A DNA stretch of 8,481 nucleotides from Pseudomonadota bacterium. Its GTDB lineage: Bacteria; Pseudomonadota; Gammaproteobacteria; Burkholderiales; Rhodocyclaceae. The stretch is taken from NCBI GenBank assembly GCA_021811225.1, contig JAJZPJ010000116.1, positions 1 to 8,481 on the forward strand, given 5' to 3'. The notes beneath the pieces are model-generated. The model did no database searches, was not told where the DNA came from, and saw only the letters and a list, made by a program, of their open reading frames with translations. Position 1 is the stretch's first letter. Each line of letters begins with the position of its first letter. Both the position numbers and the translations under genes were made by a program. Positions 1-8,259 of the stretch are shown one piece after another.

Positions 1-88
1 CGAGCTGGGCGAGCCCCTGTGCATCGAGGCCGAGCGCCACCTGCAGGCGGCGCTGGCATGGACCGGCGCCTGGCTCAGCGCGAGCTGA
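1..88 (+). CDS. 3' end of an unidentified gene (partial)
   Basis: Reading from base 2, an open frame runs in from the left edge and stops at TGA 86-88. It gives a C-terminus of 28 residues ending in AWTGAWLSAS. The piece looks like an amphipathic helix (ERHLQAALAWTGAWL), and its codons are rich in G/C at third positions, as in the other genes here. A terminator-like hairpin sits exactly over its stop codon, which supports a real gene end. The fragment is too short to name. It is convergent with the crotonase gene on the minus strand, whose stop codon begins at the very next base. Confidence 0.55.
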   Translation, partial: ELGEPLCIEAERHLQAALAWTGAWLSAS

Positions 89-100
89 TCAGGGCTTTTT
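68..100 (+). terminator. Rho-independent terminator of the left-edge gene
   Basis: A perfect 5-bp stem TCAGC/GCTGA (75-79 with 84-88) closes a GCGA tetraloop, a GNRA-type loop. An outer stem GCCTG (68-72) pairs with CAGGGC (90-95) with one bulged base, across a small internal loop at 73-74/89. Five T residues follow at 96-100. The structure lies over the last codons and stop of the left-edge gene. The T run is on the plus strand only, so it should act on that gene and not on the convergent crotonase gene. Folding was judged by eye. Confidence 0.5.
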
Positions 101-889
101 CCAGCGGAAGGCGAGCGGCTGCTTGTTGAGAAAACGCGCGGCGGCATCGCGGTGATAACCGGTGTGCAGCGCCAGCGCCTGGGCCGACGCTTCCAGCTCG
201 GAGAGCGTGTCCTGATCGAGATTGAAGGAACGGTTCAGCACGTTCTTGGCGATGCCGATGGCTTCGGTCGGCGCCTGCTCGAAGCTCGCCGCCAGCGCCA
301 GCGCCTCGTCCTGCAGGCGCTCTGCCGGATGGATCGCGTGCACGATGCCCCAGCGCAGCGCCTCCTCGGCACCCAGCTCGCGCGCCGAGAACACCAGCTC
401 CTTGGCGCGCTGCAGGCCGACGATGCGCGGCAGCAGGAAGAAGCCGCCCAGGTCCGGCACCAGGCCGATGCGCGCGAACACCGAACAGAAGCGCGTCGCC
501 GGCGTGCCGAGGATGAAGTCGCAGGCCAGCGCCAGGTTGAAGCCGGCGCCGAAGGCGACGCCATCGACCGCCGCGATCACCGGCTTCTCCAGATTCACCA
601 GTTCGCGGAACCAGCGGTGCAGGCGGCGGATGCGCTCGCGGTCGGCGAACACCGGCCGCTGTTCCTCGCTCAGCGATTTCAGATCGCCGCCCGAGCAGAA
701 GGCGCCGCCGGCGCCGGTGATCACCACCGCCTTGATTGATGCGTCGTCGCGCGCGGCGAACACCGCTTCGCCCAGCGCCTGGCGCATGTCGAGATCCAGC
801 GCGTTGCGCTGCTCGGGGCGGTTCAAGGTGACCAGCAGGGTGGCACCGTGACGCGCGGTCAGCACGGAACAAAGCGCGGGGGCCGTCAT
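89..889 (-). CDS. Crotonase-fold enoyl-CoA isomerase/hydratase family protein
   Basis: A 266-residue crotonase-superfamily enzyme, which by family acts on acyl-CoA thioesters in fatty-acid or aromatic-acid degradation. Visible features are the N-terminal strand with LNRPEQRNAL (22-31), the first oxyanion-hole segment FCSGGDL (64-70), the second at GVAFGAGFNLALACDF (110-125), and GLVPDLGG (142-149). The two glutamates of true enoyl-CoA hydratase (rat Glu144 and Glu164) align with Asn118 and Phe138. Asp146 in the VPD motif sits where PaaG-type and delta3,delta2-enoyl-CoA isomerases carry their acidic catalytic residue. An isomerase is therefore likelier than a hydratase. The ATG at 889 puts the usual short lead before the first strand. 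An in-frame ATG at 1000 would add 37 low-quality residues and overlap the upstream gene by 56 bases. There is no good Shine-Dalgarno at 889. It lies 55 bases downstream of the 150-residue gene and is probably co-transcribed with it. The substrate is unknown. Confidence 0.88.
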   Translation of the reverse strand: MTAPALCSVLTARHGATLLVTLNRPEQRNALDLDMRQALGEAVFAARDDASIKAVVITGAGGAFCSGGDLKSLSEEQRPVFADRERIRRLHRWFRELVNLEKPVIAAVDGVAFGAGFNLALACDFILGTPATRFCSVFARIGLVPDLGGFFLLPRIVGLQRAKELVFSARELGAEEALRWGIVHAIHPAERLQDEALALAASFEQAPTEAIGIAKNVLNRSFNLDQDTLSELEASAQALALHTGYHRDAAARFLNKQPLAFRWKKP

Positions 890-944
890 CGCGGGAAGCG
901 CAGGAGGGGCATCGTCGCTCCGGATGCCGCGGTCGATGCCGAAG

Positions 945-1397
945 TCAGGCGATCCGGCCGGCCTCGCCGATCTGGTGGTCGGCGGAGGCATCGCGCGCAT
1001 TGTCGCGCTTGTCGTAATAGTAGCGAACGACCTGCCCGTCGACGACCACGGAGGCCCCCCAGCCCTGCTCTTCTTTCGCCACCAGACGGTTCGGCGTCTT
1101 GTTCCGGCCGGAATCCGCCTCCGGGCCGGCCCTCAGATTGACCGCGGCCAGCGCGCCGAGCGGCCGGACAAGCGGCGCATGCGCCACCGGTGCCGGTCGC
1201 GCCGTCTTCGGCAGCTTCTCCTGCTGACGCAGCGCGGCTAAGATCAGTGCCGTGTTCTTTCGATCGAACTCCAGACAAATGCCGTCGTCGGTCCAGAAAA
1301 AGATGTCGCCATCCGGGAAAATCTCCAGGATCACATCCTTTCCCTTGGCGTCCAATGGAATCGACTGCCCCGGAGCCGGCAGTTCATTAGTCTTCAT
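945..1397 (-). CDS. Conserved-looking hypothetical protein, 150 residues
   Basis: I do not recognise this protein. It has two compact segments. The first (about 1-62) is strand-rich, with DVILEIFPDGDIFFWTDD (21-38) followed by a short helix (NTALILAALRQQEKLP). The second (about 105-150) begins EEQGWGASVVVDGQVVRYYY and ends in a charged tail. An Ala/Pro-rich linker (about 64-90) joins them. No signal peptide or membrane segment is visible, so it should be cytoplasmic. The ATG at 1397 is chosen because the upstream in-frame extension reads as low-complexity Arg/Pro sequence and because an AGAGAG purine stretch precedes it. A promoter-like extended -10 box and a strong stem-loop lie in its leader. 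Its first half is less GC-rich than the neighbours. It is divergent from parE and heads a likely two-gene unit with the crotonase gene. Confidence 0.72.
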   Translation of the reverse strand: MKTNELPAPGQSIPLDAKGKDVILEIFPDGDIFFWTDDGICLEFDRKNTALILAALRQQEKLPKTARPAPVAHAPLVRPLGALAAVNLRAGPEADSGRNKTPNRLVAKEEQGWGASVVVDGQVVRYYYDKRDNARDASADHQIGEAGRIA

Positions 1398-1421
1398 GAT
1401 CAATCTCTCTTCTGAGGGTCC

Positions 1422-1446
1422 CCCCGATCCGGGCAAGCGATCGGGG
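1422..1446 (-). promoter_or_regulatory. Perfect stem-loop in leader of the 150-residue gene
   Basis: CCCCGATC (1422-1429) and GATCGGGG (1439-1446) form a perfect 8-bp stem around a 9-base loop. On the minus transcript it would fold about 24 bases before the ATG, between the predicted start of transcription and the ribosome-binding region. No T run follows in either direction, so it is not a standard terminator. It could be an RNA stability or translation element, or a dyad operator for a regulator. Its role is not shown by sequence. Confidence 0.45.
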
Positions 1447-1468
1447 CAGCACCAAATATGGACGTGCC

Positions 1469-1477
1469 ATTTTAGCA
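1469..1477 (-). promoter_or_regulatory. Extended -10 box, promoter of the minus-strand pair
   Basis: Read on the minus strand this is TGCTAAAAT: a TG extension plus TAAAAT, close to the sigma-70 consensus. No convincing -35 hexamer lies 16-18 bases upstream, which is tolerable for an extended -10 promoter. Transcription would start near 1462, giving a leader of about 65 bases that contains the stem-loop at 1422-1446. Confidence 0.4.
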
Positions 1478-1523
1478 CGCCGGGGCGGCAGATCCGCCAT
1501 CCGGCATAGCGGACGGCAACGCG

Positions 1524-1529
1524 TACAAT
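1524..1529 (+). promoter_or_regulatory. TACAAT -10 box, promoter of parE-parC
   Basis: TACAAT matches the sigma-70 -10 consensus at five of six positions. It lies 71 bases before the parE ATG in the only sizeable non-coding gap ahead of the operon. No good -35 was found. The same hexamer occurs before rlmJ in a similar setting, which suggests this is how the genome writes housekeeping promoters. Confidence 0.38.
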
Positions 1530-1600
1530 CCCTGCCTGACCCGAACGGCGGCCCTGAACCGATCGCCCGCAGCTTAGCAAAGTCATCGCACTCATCGACC

Positions 1601-3570
<1,970 letters not shown>

Positions 3571-3574
<4 letters not shown>

Positions 3575-5925
3575 GCAACGACAACCTGGACCTCTTTGCC
3601 GACGCGGATCTGCCGCCCCAGATGCCGCCGCCCGTGCCACCTGCGCCGCCGCCCGCGCTGCCGACCTTACCCGAGGACGCGGCGCCGCTCGATCTGTTCG
3701 CCGAGCGCGCCTATCTCGCCTACGCCGTCTCGGTGGTCAAGAGCCGCGCCCTGCCCCAGGTGGAGGACGGCCAGAAGCCGGTGCAGCGGCGCATCCTCTA
3801 CGCGATGCACGAGATGGGGCTCGCCGCCGGCGCCAAGCACGTCAAGTCCGCGCGGGTGGTCGGCGACGTGCTGGGCAAGCTCCACCCGCACGGCGACAGT
3901 TCGGTCTATGACGCGATGGTGCGCATCAGCCAGGACTTCAGCCTGCGCTATCCGCTGGCCGACGGCCAGGGCAATTTCGGTTCGCGCGACGGCGACGGCG
4001 CCGCCGCGATGCGCTACACCGAAATCCGCCTGACGCCGATCGCGGAACTGTTGCTCGCTGAGATCGACCGGGGCACGGTGGACTTCAAGCCCAACTACGA
4101 CGGCAGCTTCAAGGAGCCCGTGCTGCTGCCCGCCCGGCTGCCCTTCGCGCTGTTGAACGGCGCCTCCGGGATCGCGGTCGGAATGGCCACCGAGATGCCG
4201 CCGCACAACCTGACCGAAGTGGCGCAGGCGGCGGTGCATCTGATCCGCCATCCGGAAGCCACGGTGGCCGAGCTGATGGCGCACCTGCCCGGCCCCGACT
4301 ATCCGGGCGGCGGCCAGATCATCTCGCCGCCGGCGGCCATCCGCGACGCCTATCAGAGCGGCCGCGGCAGCCTGCGCCTGCGCGCCCGCTGGCGCATCGA
4401 GGAGCTGGCCCGGGGCCAGTGGCGGGTCATCGTCAATGAGCTGCCGCAGGGCGTCTCGGTGGCGCAGGTGATGGCGGAAATCGAAGCGCTCACCAATCCG
4501 CAGCCGAAATCCGGCAGGAAGGATCTGAGCCAGGAGCAGAAGAACCTCAAGGCGACGATCCTGGGCGTGCTCGACACCGCGCGCGACGAATCCTCGGACC
4601 AGGAGACGGTCAGGCTGCTCTTAGAGCCGAAGTCCTCGCGCCTGGAGCCCGCGGCCTTCATGACGACCTTGCTGGCGAACACTTCGCTGGAGACTTCTGC
4701 GCCGATCAACCTGACGATGATCGGCGCCGACGGCAATCCGCAGCAGAAGAACCTGCGCCAGATCCTGGGGGAATGGATCGCCTTCCGCTTCGCCACCGTC
4801 GAACGACGGACCCGGCACCGGCTGGGCGAGGTCGACCGGCGCATCCACATCCTCGACGGCCGGATGATCGCCTATCTCTCGATCGAGGAAGTGATCCGCG
4901 TCATCCGCGAATCCGACGAACCCAAGCAGGCGCTGATCGAGCGCTTCGGCCTGAGCGCGATCCAGGCCGACGACATCCTGGAAATCCGCCTGCGCCAACT
5001 GGCGCGGATCGAGGGCATCAGGATCGAGAAGGAACTCACCGAACTGCGCGCGGAGCGCGACGGCTTGAACACCCTGCTTGAGAGCCGCAGCGCGATGACC
5101 CGACTGATCGTCCGGGAGATCGAGGCGGACGCGAAGCGCCACGGCGACCCGCGCCGGACGCTGATCGAGGCGGTGGCGCCGGCGGCGAACGAGCTCGCGG
5201 TCAATGTGCCCGACGAGCCGGTGACCGTCATTCTCTCCAAAGCCGGCTGGCTGCGTTCGCGGCAAGGCCACGGCATCGCCGCCGAGACCATCGCCTACAA
5301 GACCGGGGACGCCGCGCTGTCGGTGCTGGAGACGCGCACGCCCTGGCCGCTGCTGATCATCGACAGCACGGGCCGGGCCTACACCATCCCGGTGTCGGCC
5401 ATCCCGGGCGGCAAGGGCGACGGCGTGCCGCTGACCACGCTGGTGGATATGCCCCCGGGCGCCAGGCTCGCCCAGGCGCTCTCCGCGGCGCCGGCAGCCA
5501 AGTATCTGTTCGCCGGATCGGGCGGCTACGGCTTCGTCGCCAAGCTGTCCGACCTCGCCGGGCGGAACAGGGCCGGCAAGGCCTTCATGACCCTGGCCGA
5601 GGGCGAGACCGTCCTGCCGCCGGTGCCGGTGCCGGCGGCGCCCGAGCAGCTCTACGCGCTGTCTTCCAACGGCCGTCTGCTGCTGTTCGACGCCGCGGAA
5701 ATGAAGGAACTGCCCAAGGGCCGCGGGCTCATCGTGATGAGCCTGGATCGCGGCGCGGGGCTTGCGGCGGTGGCTTATTGCGGCGGCGGGCAACTGACGC
5801 TGCCCTGCCGCGAGCGCGGCAAGATCGTCCAGTTGAAGCTCGCCGGCGAGGCGTTCCAGAAGTATCTGCAACACCGGGCGCGCAAGGGCCTGCAGCTGCC
5901 CGGCAAGAAGATGCCCGCGATCTGA
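3571..5925 (+). CDS. parC: DNA topoisomerase IV subunit A (ParC)
   Basis: This is the DNA breakage-reunion subunit of topoisomerase IV. The 784 residues (E. coli ParC has 752) show a winged-helix core with VQRRILYAMHEMG (71-83) and HPHGDSSVYDAMVRISQ (105-121). The catalytic Arg148-Tyr149 lie in AMRYTEIRL, where Tyr149 would form the covalent DNA link. GASGIAVGMATEMPPHNL follows (198-214). A coiled-coil arm runs roughly 410-525. A C-terminal beta-pinwheel (about 545-770) has no GyrA box, which excludes GyrA. The quinolone-pocket residues are Ser110 and Asp114, matching E. coli ParC Ser80 and Glu84, so the pocket looks sensitive-type. Before the core is an unusual proline-rich stretch (about 15-34). 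Translation starts at GTG within the parE stop. A PaiB-type gene follows 14 bases later. Confidence 0.97.
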
Positions 5926-5927
5926 AC

Positions 5928-5933
5928 AGGAGA
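5928..5933 (+). promoter_or_regulatory. Shine-Dalgarno of the PaiB-like gene
   Basis: AGGAGA lies six bases before the ATG at 5940 and three bases after the parC stop. It fixes the start of the 210-residue protein and discards a 54-residue upstream extension that only reads parC sequence in another frame. There is no room for a separate promoter in the 14-base gap, so the gene is probably transcribed with parE-parC. Confidence 0.7.
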
Positions 5934-5939
5934 ACCGCG

Positions 5940-6572
5940 ATGTACATCCCCGAACACTTCAGAGAAGACCGCCCCGAACGCCTCTCATCGCTGATCGCGG
6001 CCTACCCCTTCGGCATGCTGGTCACGGCCGAGGGCGGTCTGCCGATGGTGAGCCACCTGCCCTTCCTGTTCGAGCCCGGCCCAGGGAAGGGCAAATTGCT
6101 CTGCCACCTGGCGCGCGCCAATCCCCAGTGCCCGCAGCTGATAGAGATGGCGGCGCAGGGAAAAACCGTGCTCGCGATCTTCCAGGGGCCGCACGCCTAC
6201 GTCTCGCCCAGCTGGTACGCCGGCCCCGGCGTGCCGACCTGGAACTACGCCGTCGTCCATGTCTATGGCCGGGTGCGCCTGATCGAAGCAGAAGCCGAGC
6301 TGAAGGCGCTGCTGGAAAAGCTGACCCGGGCGCACGAAGCCAGCATCGCCCGGCCCTGGACGGGCATGCTGCCCGAGCAGGCGCCGATGCTGCGGATGAT
6401 CTTGGGGCTGGAGATCGAGGTCGCCGAGATCCAGGGCAAGTTCAAGCTGAGCCAGAACCGCAGCGCCGAGGATCAGCGGCGCGTCATCAGCGCCCTGCAG
6501 GACTCGATCTCGCCGCTGGAAGCGGGAGTCGCAACGCTGATGGCCGCGAATCTGGCCAACAAACCCGAGTAG
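5940..6572 (+). CDS. PaiB-type FMN-binding negative regulator family protein
   Basis: A 210-residue member of the FMN-binding, split-barrel PaiB family (Bacillus subtilis PaiB is about 207 residues). The family signature is clear: MYIPEHF at the N-terminus, YPFGMLVT (22-29), HLPFLF (39-44), FQGPHAYVSPSWY (81-93), VPTWNYAVVHVYG (98-110) and GKFKLSQNR (166-174). PaiB was named as a repressor of sporulation and protease genes in Bacillus, but most proteobacterial members have no tested role. Flavin binding fits the fold better than DNA binding, because no helix-turn-helix is visible. It has no signal peptide or membrane segment. It is the third gene of the parE-parC transcript. Its stop lies six bases before the stop of a convergent small gene. 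Confidence 0.88.
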   Translation: MYIPEHFREDRPERLSSLIAAYPFGMLVTAEGGLPMVSHLPFLFEPGPGKGKLLCHLARANPQCPQLIEMAAQGKTVLAIFQGPHAYVSPSWYAGPGVPTWNYAVVHVYGRVRLIEAEAELKALLEKLTRAHEASIARPWTGMLPEQAPMLRMILGLEIEVAEIQGKFKLSQNRSAEDQRRVISALQDSISPLEAGVATLMAANLANKPE

Positions 6573-6578
6573 CCGCCC

Positions 6579-6863
6579 TCAGGTCTTGACCGGGCCGGGC
6601 GGCCGGTGCTTGCGCACGTGTTTGCCGGGCATCGCCGGCTTGTTGCCGGGCCGCTTTCCCTGCGGGCGCTTGTTGGGATCCTGAGAGTCCGACCGGGCGT
6701 TGTACGTGTTGTTGGCGCTGGGCTTCTTGGGCCCCAGACTGATCTCGATGTCGATGATCTCGTCCCACTGCTCGTCCGTCCTCTGGCGCTCCGGAATGGC
6801 GAGCAGTTCGCGCAGGCGCGCATTCAATTCGCGGGGATCCTTTTCGGGTGTATCGGGGGCCAT
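6579..6863 (-). CDS. Small hypothetical protein, acidic head and basic tail
   Basis: I do not recognise this 94-residue protein. Residues 1-44 are rich in Glu, Asp and Leu and look like two helices (DPRELNARLRELLAIPE and TDEQWDEIIDIEISLG). Residues 46-94 are rich in Lys, Arg, Pro, Gly and Asn and look disordered and strongly basic. That tail could bind RNA or DNA, but this is only inference from charge. The ATG at 6863 is preferred over an in-frame ATG at 6920, because the extra 19 residues have a different character. The Shine-Dalgarno is weak at best (GAAAG). The gene is convergent with the PaiB-like gene and divergent from rlmJ, so it is probably transcribed alone. Confidence 0.62.
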   Translation of the reverse strand: MAPDTPEKDPRELNARLRELLAIPERQRTDEQWDEIIDIEISLGPKKPSANNTYNARSDSQDPNKRPQGKRPGNKPAMPGKHVRKHRPPGPVKT

Positions 6864-6954
6864 GGTTGCTTTCGTTGATGACTGTCTATCGGCAGACTTT
6901 ACCAGTTTTTCGCCGCGCATTCCGCGCCCGATCCGATTTTCGGCTGCGGCGCAT

Positions 6955-6960
6955 TACAAT
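6955..6960 (+). promoter_or_regulatory. TACAAT -10 box, promoter of rlmJ
   Basis: TACAAT lies 28 bases before the rlmJ ATG. Transcription would start near 6967 and leave a leader of about 20 bases with no Shine-Dalgarno. No strong -35 is visible. The hexamer repeats the one ahead of parE. Confidence 0.4.
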
Positions 6961-6988
6961 CTCAGCCCAGCCCTTCCTGTCCAGCCCG

Positions 6989-7834
6989 ATGCTGAGTTAC
7001 CGCCACGCCTATCACGCCGGCAATCACGCCGACGTGCTCAAGCATTTCATGCTCGTCCAACTGCTTCGCTATCTGGCCCAGAAGGACAAGCCCTTCTGGG
7101 TGATCGATACCCACGCCGGCGCCGGCTACTACGCGCTGGACGCAGGACGCGCCACCCAGCTCGCCGAATACCGGACCGGCATAGAGCGCCTCTGGTCGCG
7201 CCGGGATCTGCCCGGGCCGCTGGCAGACTACGTCGAACTGGTGCGCCAACTGAATCCAGACGGCATCTTGCGCGCTTATCCGGGCTCGCCGCACTTCGCC
7301 CTGAAGCTCACGCGCAGCCAGGACCGCCTGCGCCTGTTCGAACTGCACAGCAGCGACAGCCGCCTGCTGCAGGACAACTTCCGGGAAGCCGGGCAGCGGG
7401 TGTTGGTATCGGCGACCGACGGCTTCGCCGGCATGAAGGCGTTGCTGCCGCCGCCGCCTCGGCGCGCACTGATCCTGATCGATCCGGCCTACGAGGACAA
7501 GGGCGACTACCGCCGGGTGATCGAGGCGCTCGAAGGCGGTCTGCAGCGCTTCCCCACCGGCATCTACGCGCTGTGGTATCCGCTGCTGCAAAGGCCGGAA
7601 GCGCAAAAGCTGCCCGACAAGTTGAGGGCCCTGCCCGCCGAGCGCTGGCTGAACGTCAGGCTGACTGTCCGCGGCGTAAATGCCGACGGCTTCGGCATGC
7701 ACGGCAGCGGCATGTACCTGATCAACCCGCCGTGGATACTGCCGGACCTGCTGAAGGAGACGCTGCCCACGCTGGTGGCGGCGCTGGGCCAGGATGCCGC
7801 AGCCGGATTCAGCCTCGAATACGGCGGCCTGTGA
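6989..7834 (+). CDS. rlmJ: 23S rRNA (adenine(2030)-N(6))-methyltransferase RlmJ
   Basis: RlmJ uses S-adenosylmethionine to methylate N6 of A2030 in 23S rRNA, acting on free rRNA before ribosome assembly is complete. The 281 residues match E. coli RlmJ (280) from end to end. The N-terminal signature MLSYRHAYHAGNHADVLKH is at 1-19. The SAM-binding motif DTHAGAGYY is at 40-48, and FELH is at 117-120. The catalytic motif IV reads DPAYE (165-169), where E. coli has DPPYE. The alanine at the third place is a small departure from the (D/N)PPY pattern. C-terminal family blocks include GIYALWYPLL (191-200) and GSGMYLINPPW (239-249). The ATG at 6989 gives the exact family start, although no Shine-Dalgarno precedes it. 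The gene is a single unit with its own promoter box and a terminator-like hairpin after the stop. Confidence 0.96.
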   Translation: MLSYRHAYHAGNHADVLKHFMLVQLLRYLAQKDKPFWVIDTHAGAGYYALDAGRATQLAEYRTGIERLWSRRDLPGPLADYVELVRQLNPDGILRAYPGSPHFALKLTRSQDRLRLFELHSSDSRLLQDNFREAGQRVLVSATDGFAGMKALLPPPPRRALILIDPAYEDKGDYRRVIEALEGGLQRFPTGIYALWYPLLQRPEAQKLPDKLRALPAERWLNVRLTVRGVNADGFGMHGSGMYLINPPWILPDLLKETLPTLVAALGQDAAAGFSLEYGGL

Positions 7835-7839
7835 CGGCC

Positions 7840-7863
7840 GGGCGCTTCGCGCTCATCATTTTT
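7840..7863 (+). terminator. Rho-independent terminator of rlmJ
   Basis: GGGCGC (7840-7845) and GCGCTC (7849-7854) form a 6-bp stem with one G-U pair around a TTC loop. It is followed after four bases by five T residues (7859-7863). It begins six bases after the rlmJ stop and runs into the end of the convergent small gene. The T run is on the plus strand only. Confidence 0.45.
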
Positions 7864-8077
7864 CCGCGTTGAGAACCAGTCTGGCCTTGCTCTGCGCCTC
7901 GGCCTTGTTGATGTCGGTGGTCTGCCGGCCGAAGGCTTCGCGCGCTTCCATGCCCCGCTTGGTGGCCTCGATGCTCTTGATGCACCGCCAACGCTTGCCG
8001 CCCTTGGTTTCGATCTGACGCATTTCCTCTTTCGGATGATAAATCCGGCAGTGGTAGCAGTAGAGAGTATTTGCCAT
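7856..8077 (-). CDS. Small hypothetical protein with possible zinc-ribbon half-site
   Basis: A 73-residue protein I cannot name. Its N-terminus reads MANTLYCYHCRIYHPKEEM, giving Cys7, Cys10 and His14, and Cys32 follows in GGKRWRC. A CxxC pair with a later Cys and a His suggests a single small zinc site, but this is inference. Residues 36-73 form a charged, helix-prone tail rich in Glu, Lys and Ala. The ATG at 8077 places the CxxC at residues 7-10. A GTG at 8140 in the same frame would add 21 residues that overlap a structured region. No Shine-Dalgarno is visible at either start. The gene is convergent with rlmJ, 21 bases from its stop, and shares that space with the rlmJ terminator. Confidence 0.65.
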   Translation of the reverse strand: MANTLYCYHCRIYHPKEEMRQIETKGGKRWRCIKSIEATKRGMEAREAFGRQTTDINKAEAQSKARLVLNAEK

Positions 8078-8104
8078 GGAAAATGGGTTCAAGAAATAAA
8101 GTCG

Positions 8105-8162
8105 GGCGCCTGCCGGATCGGAGCGAAACCACACCGGCACCGCAACGGTCTTTACAGGCGCC
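8105..8162. repeat. Inverted repeat able to fold as a three-way junction
   Basis: GGCGCCTG (8105-8112) and CAGGCGCC (8155-8162) pair perfectly over 8 bp. Between them CCGG/CCGG (8113-8116 with 8134-8137) and ACCG/CGGT (8139-8142 with 8146-8149, loop CAA) can form two further hairpins. Both strands could fold this way. It lies 28 bases upstream of the minus-strand mini-gene, so it could be in that gene's leader or promoter. It might also be an independent small RNA or a cruciform. Confidence 0.4.
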
Positions 8163-8194
8163 GAGGAATGCGGCAGCCCAGGTTAAGAACGACA

Positions 8195-8218
8195 AGGGCT
8201 CAACATCAGTCAAGCCCT
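8195..8218. repeat. Inverted repeat, 6-bp stem with 12-base loop
   Basis: AGGGCT (8195-8200) pairs with AGCCCT (8213-8218). On the minus strand it is followed by TTGTCGTTCTT, a poor T-rich tail, so a weak minus-strand terminator is possible. An operator dyad is the other reading. Confidence 0.3.
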
Positions 8219-8259
8219 AGTGGGTTACGGGTACAACCGGGTTACAAGGATGACATGGG

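Noticed and set aside
4621..5874. Open minus-strand frame of 417 codons, antisense to parC
   Set aside because: Same cause. The composition is low-complexity (Arg/Gln/Gly/His), and parC on the plus strand is complete and motif-rich.
5880..5925. Possible separate promoter for the PaiB-like gene within the end of parC
   Set aside because: No -10-like hexamer was found in the GC-rich end of parC. The 14-base gap contains only the Shine-Dalgarno.
6585..6625. GC-rich inverted repeat (ACCGG/CCGGT) after the PaiB-like gene
   Set aside because: It lacks a T run and lies in the coding sequence for the basic tail of the small minus gene, so it does not qualify as a terminator.
6962..7702. Open minus-strand frame of 246 codons antisense to rlmJ
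   Set aside because: Shadow of rlmJ with no recognisable motif and no supporting start signals.
6700..7872. Open plus-strand frame of 390 codons overlapping rlmJ
   Set aside because: It is a second reading of rlmJ in another frame. Only the 6989-7834 frame carries the RlmJ motifs.
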